Source of the DNA: Molossus alvarezi
Lineage: Eukaryota > Chordata > Mammalia > Chiroptera > Molossidae
Length of the DNA: 64,000 nt
NCBI GenBank assembly: GCA_037176705.1
Contig: CM073908.1
Coordinates: forward strand, 131,863,430 to 131,927,429
Direction of reading: 5' to 3'
Positions 43,846 to 54,829 of this stretch are shown here, in pieces (position 1 is the stretch's first letter; each line of letters begins with the position of its first letter). The position numbers were made by a program, and so were the translations under genes. The notes below the pieces were generated by a model that was not told the DNA's origin, ran no database searches, and worked only from the letters and a program-made list of their open reading frames with translations.

Positions 43846-45527
43846 TGATATATTTATTATATAATATATATTTCTCTCTATTAGATAATATAAAGAAAAT
43901 AAGGAAAAATGGGACATAGTACAGAGTTATACGTGAATTTAGAATAAAGCTTCTTGTCTTATGATATAGCCACCTAATAATGATATTTTCCAGAATAATA
44001 GAATGTTACCCCTTAGTTAAGAGTCAAAGCAAAACAAACTGTTATTCTACTCTTAACCCCACACCTAAATTGAGGATATTAAAGGATTAAAAGTAGTTGA
44101 ATATTAGAAGAATTATGGGAAAATAGTTGATTTGCTATAACCGTGTTTCTCAAACCTAAGGAAAGGAGTATAATGAGACCACCTAAAAGCTCCATAAATT
44201 TCTCATGCAGGTTGTGAAATACACTGGACCAGAGTTAGACTCACCCCTAAGCAATGTAAGGGACCAGAATCTGGCTAGTGTGCTGCTTCAAAGCTTCAAA
44301 CAGGAGTGAAAGAAAGATTGCTACGTTGGGGGGTGGGGGGAGAGTCATGTTCAATCCTAGAATAATTTGGGGGAAACATGTAATCTACACATGAGAGAGT
44401 TAGTGTAGCTTCAGTACATGTCTTGTCCAAAAGAGTCTATTGAAAAAAACAAATAGAAGCTGAAAGTGCTACCAGATGACTAGGTGCTGAGGAAGGAGTT
44501 AGTGGCCAGCCAGTCAGCCAAGGGCAGAGACACATTTGCTCTATCAAAGGAACTAAAAGTAAGTGTTAGAGGTCCCCAATGAGAGGAGGAGAGGCAAAGG
44601 GCAACAGGGTCTCTGATGAACCCATAAAGTGCCCCCAAAAGACTCAGCTTTAAACACCTACCAGATCAAGAAAGCATTGATGCCAGATCACCAAATCATG
44701 GCAGGCAAGCAAGAATATTCTTGTCTTCTTTACCCTTCTGCCTCCCCTAGCTCTAAACCTAGAGTGGTCTCCAACTGCTTTGGGGGAGGAGGGATTAACC
44801 TACAACAGGAAAAAGAACAAACCACACAAAATCCTTACCCACTGGCAACCAGCCTGCAGTGAGCTGACTAGAAGAGAGAAGTTTTACCTTCAAATGAAAT
44901 TTAATATTTTGACAGGACAAATTAATTATTGACTAAATGTTGATTTATTATCTAAATGTTACCATCAAAATCATGAGGCTTTTCTCAGATTTCATCAAAG
45001 GCCAACAAAAGAACCAGCCCCACAGTATAAATTTAAGGAGGTATTGAGAGACAAAAATAAAGTTGTTTTATAATTATACCCCATGAACCTTGCTTATTCA
45101 ATGGAAAGGTTACAAATGTTTAATTTTAGGAAATGGTTAGAGTGGATAAAAATTTTAAAAAGATTCAATTTGATCACATAAACTTTACATTTTAAAAATA
45201 ACCAAAGAAAATACCACAAACCCTTATTTAGATAGGAATAATATTTTTGAGTAGCAAAGGTACAAGCGAAATAAAATAAAGCATGACAATATATCTTGAG
45301 TTGATGTCTAGATAGTTAAAAGAACTGGATGGTATTAGAGCATCATGAATTTTTCTATGCGGAAAATGTTGTAAATTCTATTTTCCAAGTTGCAGACCCA
45401 TTATTTTTCAATGTATACCATCAAAATTCTAGAACTAGGCCTATTGTCCTCTCAATATTCTGTAAGTTTGGATTCCTCTTTCTAGCATGTATAATGAAGC
45501 ACATACAGATTTTAAGCATAAAAATGA
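43846..45527. other. Unassigned sequence, 1.7 kb
   Basis: AT-rich left end (43846-43880), then unrecognised DNA. A 77-codon + frame (44629-44862) has no recognisable family. No repeat could be named. Confidence 0.45.
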
Positions 45528-45745
45528 TTATGATTTATTGAGCATTCACTCTGTGTCAGGTTTGGTGCTGTAAAACTGACATACATCATCTTACTTGAAC
45601 TTCAAAGTGCTAATGTAGATAGGTAGTTGCTATTATCACCAAATAAAGACACAGAAGCACAGAAAAGTGAAGTAATTTGCACAGGACCATAGAATTAATA
45701 ACTCTCCAAGCCAAACCCAGCACCTTAACCGCTTTAGAGATTTTT
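45528..45745 (-). repeat. MIR SINE, near complete
   Basis: Reverse MIR with good order: 'tttattgagcattcactctg', 'tgtcaggtttggtgctgtaa', 'cagaaaagtgaagtaatttg', 'caggaccatagaattaataa', 'caaacccagcaccttaacc'. Confidence 0.78.
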
Positions 45746-47010
45746 AATTTGCTGAGAAAACATTCAGAACAATAAGAGATGTTTTAGAGTATTTATTGAT
45801 CTGTCACCAGGCTTTGATTTCTGATCTTGCAAGGGTCTCAGGTTCCTTTAACACCTATGCTATTGGGACAGTGGGAGTGGGTTTGTTGTCTCCTGACAGA
45901 TGAAACCCCACTTCCAGAGAGGCCTGGTAGTGAATTCACCAGAAGTAATTAATCCTCTCAGCCCCCAGCTATCAGCAGTCCCTTTAATAAGTCTTAAAAT
46001 GATTAAAATAAATCTTCTTTACAATTCCCATCAGCAACAAAATTATTAACAAGTAAAAAGAATTTCCATATGTTTCTGGCTTGCCTGGAGACAATATTCA
46101 GGAATCTATTAAAATTACTTCTGGCCATCAAGCAGAAAAACAAATGTGCTTTCTATAATTCCTTCTTAATAGCATTGGCCAGTTTATGGAACAACATGAC
46201 CTGCAAACAACTGCACAGTTATCCTGTGACAGCATGCTGGCACTTTTCATTCTGTTAAAAAAAAAAAAAAAACCTTCCCCATGACAACTTGCTGCTTTCT
46301 ACATTGGTAGATTCTAATATTTTGTTTGTAAATTATCCCTCATACCTATGGAAACAGTGCTACTTCTATAAATAAATAATAGATTCTTCTTTACAGAAAG
46401 AAAATAATATACCAAAGCCATATAATCATTTCTATACACATATTATCTTCAGAACAACATTTTTGCTTCAACTGAGATTTTTTTTGTCAGAAAATCCAAT
46501 TGGGTAATGTGATCAGCTGCATCCTAACATCAGCCACATCCTAACCCACTGAGGGTCACAGGGAGAAGATGTCATTCTTCCCCTCGCTTCTGGGTTCCAG
46601 TGTGCCCCTGACTGAGGTCATAGCCCATCTCCTTTCCCCATGTTTCTCAGTCATGTGGTTTTTTCCCTATCATCACCCTTTCCTGCTTCTCTTCATTTCT
46701 GTGTCCTCATTAACTTCATTGTCCTCATCAGATGACTCAGAGTAATCACAGAGAGATGAATGGTAAATGAATTGCATTAGTAATCAGTTTACTTGAGGCT
46801 GACCCTGCCTCCTTGTATGTGTGAATTAGGGAATTACAGAGTCAAGGAAATGAGAGAGGGGACAGGGAGCAAGAAGAAAGTAAGGGAGGGAGGAAATGTG
46901 ACATCTCAGATATTTGTAGCAATACACCTAGAAGGGAGTTTACATGATGAAGGTGCTATGTTATGCCACTCTCACTGTGATAATAGATCTTGGAAAATAA
47001 CATATATACG
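45746..47010. other. Unassigned sequence
   Basis: No element recognised apart from an A run (46258-46272). GC is higher around 46500-46720, where an old LTR could be hidden. Confidence 0.45.
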
Positions 47011-47017
47011 TGTGTGT

Positions 47018-47057
<40 letters not shown>

Positions 47058-47122
47058 GATGATGAAAGCCTGGAAGAGTTCTGGGAAGAAAATGTGTTTT
47101 TATTATTATTATTATTATTATT
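47011..47122 (+). repeat. (GT)n and (TTA)n microsatellites
   Basis: GTGTGGTGTG leads into about 20 GT units (47019-47056), and a separate (TTA)n lies at about 47098-47122. Frames across them are artefacts. Confidence 0.95.
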
Positions 47123-47455
47123 GTACTCATAATCTTTTTTTCCCAAAGAACTCTATCACACTTGGTTGGGGTGGGGTGGAGAGTGAAAGATAGAAAAAAG
47201 AACATACCTGGCATTTATTCAATGTGGGTGTAGATCTGAAATCCAGGCAGTCTATCCAATAGGATTGGATTACCTAGTGAATATATTGAAATATCTAAAA
47301 CACTTTTTAAAAATCCTTGAGGTACTTCTGGCTGGCCAACCATATGCTGAACCACAAATAGTTATTTGATGTGATTCAGAAACATATGACTTAAAACAGA
47401 GTTTTCTCTACAGATAAAGTAGCCTAAAGATTCTTGCACCATGTTGGTGAGAGGT
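47123..47455. other. Unassigned sequence
   Basis: No element or gene recognised. Confidence 0.5.
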
Positions 47456-47827
47456 GTATGTTATAGGTGAACTGTGTTCCCCTAAATTCATATGTTGAAA
47501 TCCTGAGCTCCAATCTCTTAGAATTACTGTATGTGAAGATAGAGCCTTTGAAGAGGTGATTAAGGTAAAATGAGGTCATATGGCTAATATGACTAGTTTC
47601 CTCATAAAAAGAGATCAGGACACAGATAAGCACAGAGGAACACCAAGTGAAGACACAGTGAGAAGATGGCTATCTACAAACCAAGGAGCAAGGCCTCAGA
47701 AGAAATCAACCCTGTCAATGCCTTGATCTCTGACTTTTAGCCTCCATAACTTTAAGAAAGTACATTTTTGTTATTTAAACCACCCAGTCTGTGATACTTT
47801 GATAGGGCAGCCCTAGCTGACTAACAC
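47456..47827 (+). mobile_element. ERVL-MaLR (MST/MLT1A-type) solo LTR
   Basis: 'gaactgtgttcccctaaatt', 'catatgttgaaatcctgagc', 'gtgattaaggtaaaatgagg', 'agaagatggctatctacaaa', 'taaaccacccagtctgtgat', 'tgactaacaca' cover the LTR end to end. Confidence 0.82.
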
Positions 47828-47952
47828 AGTGTGCCCATATAGATCCCGGTCCTCATTCAAGTTCCCAAAGATCAAAAGTCAGATTGAAACTGTCTAAACT
47901 TAGATACAATAAGGATATGAAAGGAACTCCGAAATTATAATAGATAAATGGG

Positions 47953-48190
47953 CCTTGGCCAGTTTTGCTCAGTGGTTAGAAGCATCGGCCTGCGGACCAG
48001 AGAGTCCCAGGTTCGGTTCCCACTAAGGGCATATACCTCGGTTGCGGTTTGTCACCAGCCCTAGTTGGGGTCGTTGGTCTTGTGGGTGGCAACCACTCAA
48101 TGTGTCTCTCTCGTGTTGATGTTTCTCTCTCTCCTCCTCAATCTCTCCCTCCTGCTCTATCACAAGATACATGCAAAAAAAAAAAAAGGA
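47953..48190 (+). mobile_element. Ves SINE (type II tail)
   Basis: 'ccttggccagttttgctcag', 'aggttcggttcccac', 'ggtcgttggtcttgtgggtg' (a small internal insertion), CT tract and an A tail. Exact 14-bp duplications aatagataaatggg at 47939-47952 and 48191-48204. Confidence 0.95.
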
Positions 48191-48204
48191 AATAGATAAA
48201 TGGG

Positions 48205-49590
48205 AGGATGGGGTAAATTAATACAAAAATAATTATATTTTACTATTTCTTATGTACTTTCAAAATAGGTTGTGAGTTATAGGTTGGGAACAACAATAAC
48301 TTCATTAATACTAAAGGATTAAAAAAAATAATAGCCTTTTTGCAATTTTTATCTATTTTTCTATAATATGGAACATGAATTCTGGGATTCCTTTGGGGTT
48401 TGGGGGACTGGGAAGGACAAAACATGAAGATTTCTATAGGCAAATAAAACTGCCTGCTCTTATGCCATGGTCTCCCTGTTTCACACTGAGTAGACGCCTT
48501 CGTAAAGAGTAAACATCTTTCCTGACATTCCACTGAAAATTGAGAGGAAATTGAAATATCATCAAAACATTCTGTCAAAAAAAAAAGCATACTGCATTAT
48601 CTTCCAAATTATATGAGGATGCTTCAGTATTAATACTTATACATTTTCCATTCACATAGTGGAAGCATTATACTTAAGTAAGAATCAGCTTTACTGATTA
48701 CAGCCATCTTCATTTTTTACCACTCATATTAACACATTTTTCTGAATTATACTCACAAATTGACAATGTGTTTCATTACATAAGTCAAAGGTGTGTGTGT
48801 GTGTGACAGAGAAAGAGAGATTGCGCCTTTTAAAATGGAAAAGCAAGATCACCTGCAAGAGGATAGACATTGTGCATAAATAAAAACAATTTATCTGGAG
48901 GAATTTCTCACTGTCTCTTCATAAGATTTTAGGTATTTTCAACAGGGAACAGAGACAAAATAGCAATCCTAAACACTGTTAGTGGTTTCTTGGTGTTTTC
49001 TTTTACTTTTCCCTTTTTTCTCAATGTTGCTTATCTATTTTTAGCTCTTGGCTCCCATTGATCTTTACAGATTCTTAACCTTCTGCAACTCCACATTATT
49101 TTCTAGAGGCAGATTTGTCTGCATACCTCATTTCTGATTCTGCTGTTATTAGACTAATAAGTATTCTCCCTCACATTCGCTACAAAGTGGTTTTCTAATA
49201 GCACAAACAAATAGATGAATAAATAAAAAATGTAACTTCATTTGCTTCACACAAGATTTGTACTAAAAATAAGCTGCAGTTTTTATTTCCTATGCTCATA
49301 AGAAATTTGCAAATCCATCAGGTCAAAATAACCAGTACAAGCAAAATGCCTGTTACTTACCACCAATTTTATTTTTAAGAGACATTTGAATAGTTGGAAG
49401 AATTGACAAACTGTACTTTTCCCTTTGATTATAGAGGAGACAGCCTGCCATTATACCAGAAATAGTTAATATTACAGCAGTAGGCAGCGCAGAAACATAC
49501 AACTCCTTCTGCTTTCCAATTTATATTTATTTGGAAAAGGTCTAGGCAGTCTAGTTTATGCCAAATTCTTTTTTTTATGCCAAATTCTTT
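48205..49590. other. Unassigned sequence, 1.4 kb
   Basis: No element recognised except a short (GT)n/(GA)n patch near 48791-48818. A minus-strand 115-codon frame (48243-48590) has no recognised domain. Confidence 0.45.
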
Positions 49591-49608
49591 AAGAAGGTGT
49601 TGTATGCT

Positions 49609-51449
49609 AAGAGAAACTTAAAAAATCCCATTTACCATTGCAAAAACAGCAAAAAATAAGATACCTTGGAATAAACTTAACCAAGGAGGTAAATGACCTG
49701 TGCACAGAAAACTACAGGACACTGAAAAAAGAAAGAGGAAGATGCAAACAAGGGGAAGCATATATCATGCTCATGGATTGGAAGAATTAACATCATTAAA
49801 ATGTCCTTACTACCCAGAGCAATCTACAGATTCAACACAATTCCTATTAAAATACCAGCAGCAGACTTCACAGAACTAGAACAAATATTCCAAACATTTA
49901 TATGGAACCAAAAAAGACCCTTAATAGCCTCAGCAATCTTGAGAAAGAAGCACAAAGTTGGAGGTATCACAATACCGGATATCAAACAATACTACAAAGC
50001 CATTATAATCAAATCAATCTTCAGCCTGGTACTGGCAGAAGAACAGGCATATAGATCAATGGAACAGAACAGAGAACCTAGAAATTGACCCAAGACATTA
50101 TGCTTAATTAATATTTCACAAAGCAGGCAAGAGCATACAATGGAGTAAAGACCGTCTATTCAATAAATGGTGCTGGGAAAATTGGACAGGTACATGCAAA
50201 AAAAATGAAACTAGATCACAAACTTACACCATACACAAGAATAAACCCCCAAATGGATAAAAGACTTAAATATAAGTCACGGAACCATTAAAATCCTAGA
50301 AGAAACCATAAGCAGCAAAATCTCAGAAATCTCACATAGCAGAATTTTCACTGATACATCTCCTAGGACAAAAGAAACAAAGAAAAAAATAAACAAATGG
50401 GACTACATCAAACTAAAAAGCTTCTGCACTGTAAAAGAAACCATAATCAAAATGAAAAGGGAACCCACTATATGGGAGAACATATTTGCCAATGACACAT
50501 CGGATAAGGGGTTGATTTCCAAATATATGTAAAAAACTCATACAACTCAACAAAAGGAAGACAGACAACCCACTTAAAAAATGGGCACAGAACCTAAATT
50601 AGCACTTCTCTAAAGAGGACTTATAGATTGCCAATGGACATGTGAAAAACTGCTCAACATCACTAACCAGGGAAATGCAAATTAAAACTACAATGAGATA
50701 TCACCTCACACCTGCCAGAATGGCTGCCATCAATCAATCAACAAACAACAAGTGCTGGCAAGGATATGGAGAAAAGGGTACCCTAGTACACTGCTGGTGG
50801 GAATGCAGAATGGAAAACAGTATGGAATTTACTCAAAAAATTAAAAATTGAACTACCATCTGACCTAGCAATCCCACTTCTAGGAATATATCCTAAGAAG
50901 CCCAAAGTATAAATCAGAAATAATATATGTACCCCTATGTTCATAGCAGCATTAATTATAATAGCTAAGATCAGGAAACAGCCCCAGTGCCCATCAGTAG
51001 ATGAGTGGATAAAAAATCTGCGGTACATTTATACAGTGGAATACTATACAACTATAAAAAGGATTCTTACCCTTTGCTACAGCATGGATGGACCTGGAGC
51101 GTACTATGCTGAGTGAAATAAGCCAGTCAGAGAAAGATAAATATTGCATCATCTCACTTATAAGTAAAATCTAATTAACATAATAAACTGACATACAAAA
51201 TAGGTCCAGAGGCATGGAGGCGTGGAACAAAATGACATATCTCAGAGGGGAGGTGGAGGGAGGCAGGAAGAGATTAACCAAAGAACTTATATTCATATAT
51301 GCATAACCAGCAGATACAGACAATGGCATAATTAAGACCTGGGGTCGGGCAGGGGCTGGGAGGAGGAGAGAAAAGAGGGGTGGGAAATTGGGGGACATCT
51401 ATAATACTGTTGACAATTAAATAAAAAAAGAATTTACCTAAAAACAAAA
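49609..51449 (+). mobile_element. L1 3' fragment, 1.8 kb
   Basis: 5'-truncated L1 starting in the RT-proximal part of ORF2 ('ataccttggaataaacttaa', then codons for [18 protein letters not shown]) and running to a 3' UTR that differs from the young lineage ('acatctataatactgttgac'). ORF2 is broken many times. Exact 18-bp duplications aagaaggtgttgtatgct at 49591-49608 and 51450-51467 mark both ends. Confidence 0.95.
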
Positions 51450-51467
51450 AAGAAGGTGTTGTATGCT

Positions 51468-51894
51468 TATAGCCTACCTTTTATGACAATCTTATATTAA
51501 GATTTTAGCAAGTATAAGATTTATTTTTCTCCAGGAAGTGTTTCTTATGTGACTTTTACAAACATATTAATTTAGGTTTCTATTGGTATCTAATATATGC
51601 ATATGTGCTCATCACTGTTGTAGGACATGAAGGAAATATTTAAAACCACAAGTTTTGGTCTCCATATTGAGTTGCTTACAATTCAGCTGAAGAGAAAAGT
51701 TTAAGAAACAAACAACCCAAGAACAAATTCAACTAAATCTTAAGATAAAGTTATTCCTAAATGAGTTGTGAAGAGAGAAATTTCAATGAGGATGAAAATA
51801 CACAACAAAAAGCTCAAAGAGGAAGTTAGTACCATTTCTGGAGTGATCAGCTGACTTATTGCCTACATTCTTCACCCCAACCCTGACTACAGGA
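51468..51894. other. Unassigned sequence
   Basis: No element or gene recognised with confidence. 51590-51690 may be a faint old repeat. Confidence 0.45.
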
Positions 51895-52280
51895 TTTGGC
51901 ATGTGACTTTGCAGTTCCTTCATCAAAGACTGAGTGTATTTCCCTGCATCTTAATTTTGGGAATGAACTTGTGACTTGCTTTGCCCAACAGAAGGTTTGC
52001 AAGCAGTCTATAAATGTGCTCTCATGGTAGGGCACACCTTCCTGTGCTTCTGAAATCCTGGTGAACAGAGTGTCCCCCAGGTACCTGCTGCTTCCTCAGC
52101 CTGTGTCCCAAAATGATCATAGGTGGAGTAGACCTGAGCACAACTTTCTATGAGGAGCCAAATTTATCTGGACTTGCAGTTTGAAGTACAGCTGAGCTCA
52201 ACATAGATCAGGCAATTCCCAGACATGTGAAAAAAAATTTTAGCCACTGAGTTTTATTATATATCAATAGCTGATTGATA
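51895..52280 (+). mobile_element. ERVL-MaLR (MLT1-like) solo LTR
   Basis: 'atgtgactttgcagttcctt', 'tgaacttgtgacttgctttg', 'cccaacagaaggtttgcaag', then 'agccactgagttttattata' and 'caatagctgattgatatac' give the MLT1 order throughout. Confidence 0.8.
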
Positions 52281-52391
52281 TACTTGGAGACTAATTATAG
52301 CTTGAATAGGTAAAGGGTAAAACAATAAGAGGGTACTTGTTCCTGATGCAACATGCTTTGCCAGCTTTGAATATATTTCGTGTTTATTTTT

Positions 52392-52650
52392 TGTTGTTGT
52401 TGTTAATCCTGGCCTGAGGATATTTTTTCCATTGGTTTTTAGAGAAAGAGTGGAAGTGAGTGAAGGGGGAAGAGGGGGAGAGAGAGAGAAACATTGAAGT
52501 GAGAGTGACACATTGATTGGTTGCCTCCTGTACGCTCCTTGATGGGGGTGGGGATTGAACCTGCAAGCCAGGTACGTGCCCTTGACCAGGAATTGAACCT
52601 GAGACCTTTCCGTCCTAGGGTTGACACCACTGAACCAAACCGGCCAGGAC
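52392..52650 (-). mobile_element. Ves SINE (type II), minus strand
   Basis: TTG-rich tail, 'aatcctggcctgaggatatt', GA tract, 'cacattgattggttgcctcc', 'attgaacctgagacctttcc', head end 'ctgaaccaaaccggccagga'. Flanking 'cgtgtttattttt' and 'cgtgtgtctttta' may be the duplication. Confidence 0.88.
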
Positions 52651-53164
52651 TCGTGTGTCTTTTATTTCTTCAATCATCCACTACTCCATTAGTCCATATC
52701 AGCAGGAATTCTGGTGTCTCCTATTAAAAACCAACACCATCTCCCTCTTTTGTACAATTACTGTGTCCACTGACTCAGTCCAATTGAGGCTAAAAGAGAC
52801 CAAAAATTTTCTCAGCCCAGAGGAAGCCCCCAGTTTCAAGCTTCTTTGCCTTTATCACTACTATATGATGTTGCTGTGAAAATTTGTTCCACAGAGTTGA
52901 CTATCTTTCTTCACTAATGTGGTGAAAGCCATACTAGTTTAGATGTTTGTACAGGACTCAAGAGTACCACATCCCTGGAACTCTCAAGTTTATGGTCCTT
53001 TAAAGTGTCTACTTACAGACCCTCAACTATGAGTTGTCCTTTTCCAACACCTTGTAGACCCTTCATCAAGGTGTGGAAAAGGAATACACCTCTCTTTTTT
53101 GAGGTGTGCTTCTCTTTGGAACTTTTTCTTCCAGTAGACCCAAGTCATCATCATTTAATCAATC
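52651..53164. other. Unassigned sequence
   Basis: No element or gene recognised. A 74-codon + frame (52655-52879) has no recognisable family. Confidence 0.45.
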
Positions 53165-53182
53165 AAAAGGTCTAGTACCGAT

Positions 53183-53342
53183 CAGCCCTGGCCAGGTTGC
53201 TCAGTTGGTTATACATCATTCTGTACACCAAAAGGTTCCAGGTTCAATTCCCAGTCAAGACACATACCTAGGTTGTGGCTTCAATTCCCAGTTGGCGTGC
53301 ATGCTGGAAGCAACTGATTGATGTTTCTCTCTCACATCAATG

Positions 53343-53394
<52 letters not shown>

Positions 53395-53450
53395 CCCCTT
53401 CCTCTGTCTCTAAAAGTCATTAAAACATATCTTTGGGTGAGAATTTTTTT
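53183..53450 (+). mobile_element. Ves SINE, older, with long (TC)n
   Basis: 'agccctggccaggttgctca', B box 'ggttcaattcc', 'gcatgctggaagcaactgat', 48-bp (CT)n run (53344-53391) and tail 'acatatctttgggtgagaat'. Target duplications aaaaggtctagtacc (53165-53179) and aaaagtctagtacc (53451-53464). Confidence 0.92.
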
Positions 53451-53464
53451 AAAAGTCTAGTACC

Positions 53465-53809
53465 TTTCAGTTTCACCAAAATGTGGGCAGGTGTCAATGC
53501 CTTTATTCCCATGAAGTGCCTTGCCATCATGCAAATACACTTCCCTTACCCTCAGTGTACCAAGGATAATGATATGCAACTTTTATTAGTTCATAGAACA
53601 ATTATAGGTGCCTATCAACCTCCTGTTTGTATATCTAAAATGTCACTTAGGAGGTTAAGAGAGATTCAGAGAACCTCAACTCCCAAGATATGTTTTTGTT
53701 CATCTTGAAGAAGCAGTTTCCAGTTTATTTTGCTAGAATTATTTTTGGATTCTGTCTTACCAAGTATCCAACCACAAACACAAAATTTTAAAGATAACAA
53801 TGAGCTTGA
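53465..53809. other. Unassigned sequence
   Basis: No element recognised. The 91-codon + frame at 53433-53708 begins inside the SINE tail and shows no known domain. Confidence 0.45.
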
Positions 53810-53950
53810 GATATTTATAGGCTATGCATGCCTTTAAGAAATATTTAATGAGTACCAAGTGCATCCAGGCATACCACTGGATGTTAGGGATACTTAGATA
53901 AACAAGGTATGTTTCAGGACTTCAAGTAGCTCTATATCTAATGGAAAAGA
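53810..53950. repeat. Ancient interspersed repeat fragment
   Basis: 'aagaaatatttaatgagtac', 'gttagggatacttagataaa' and 'tcaggacttcaagtagctct' belong to the same old repeat as 20175 and 26250. Confidence 0.45.
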
Positions 53951-53984
53951 CAAAAGGGAGTTGTAATTAATTAAACTGCAAAGA

Positions 53985-54360
53985 AGATGTGTTTATTAGG
54001 GAAATATCAAAAACAATGCTCAACAACAGGGTGATAGTTAATTAGAATTTTATACAGCCATATCACTATTTTGTATTCATGAAAGTAAAGGTATAAAATA
54101 TTTATTGACATGAAATAATGTTTTTGATATGATATTAAAAGAACAGGAAGGTACATGCAATATTGCAGCACAATACATACCTGTTATATGTAAATTATAT
54201 ATTCACATATAAATGTATAACATGCAAAAATATAATAGCAAAAATCTTCATTATGACCGACTTTGATAGTGTAATGAAGATAATTTTTCCTTTTGCTTAT
54301 TTGTACATTCTAATTTATCTCCAAAGAACATCTATTATTTGTATAATAAATAAAAATTAA
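53985..54360 (+). mobile_element. Ancient L1 3' remnant
   Basis: 'gttaattagaattttataca', 'tattgacatgaaataatgtt', 'gatattaaaagaacaggaag' and a later 'cttatttgtacattctaatt' follow the 3' end of old L1M elements. AT-rich and frame-less. Confidence 0.6.
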
Positions 54361-54364
54361 AGGT

Positions 54365-54574
54365 GGCTGGCTGATGTGGCTCACTGATTGAGCATCGACC
54401 CGTGCACCAAGAGGTCACCAGTTCGATTCCTGGTCAGGGCACAAGCCCATGTTGTGGGCCCGATCCCCAGTGGGGATCATGCAGGAGGCAGCAAATTGAT
54501 GCTCTTTCTCATCAATGTTTCTATCTCTCTCTCCTTCTCCCTTCCTCTCTCTCTAAAACTCAATAAAGAAAATA
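54365..54574 (+). mobile_element. Ves SINE (type I)
   Basis: 'ggctgatgtggctcactgat', B box 'agttcgattcc', 'ggggatcatgcaggaggcag', CT tract and 'aaaactcaataaagaaaata'. No matching right-hand target duplication was found: L1 sequence begins within about 10 bp. Confidence 0.9.
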
Positions 54575-54829
54575 TTTTTTCTTAGTATTTATTTATTTTT
54601 ATTTTTGTTACAGATGTTTCTCCTTTTTTACCCCATTGACACCCTTCTCCCGATCCCCCCGCCCCACCCCTGGCTTTGTTGTCTATGTCCATTGGTTATG
54701 CATACATGCATATAAGTTCTATAGTTTCTCTCTGCCCACCCCCCACCACCCCCTCTTCTTAGGGTTGTCAGTCTATACCCTACTTCCGTGTTTCTGGGTC
54801 TACCCTATTCCTCATACTGTTATATTCAT

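Noticed and set aside
44629..44862. 77-codon frame as a possible exon
   Set aside because: No recognised domain, no convincing splice sites in frame, isolated in unassigned DNA.
46793..47214. Frames with Cys-Val, Thr-His or Tyr repeats
   Set aside because: Translations of (GT)n and (TTA)n microsatellites.
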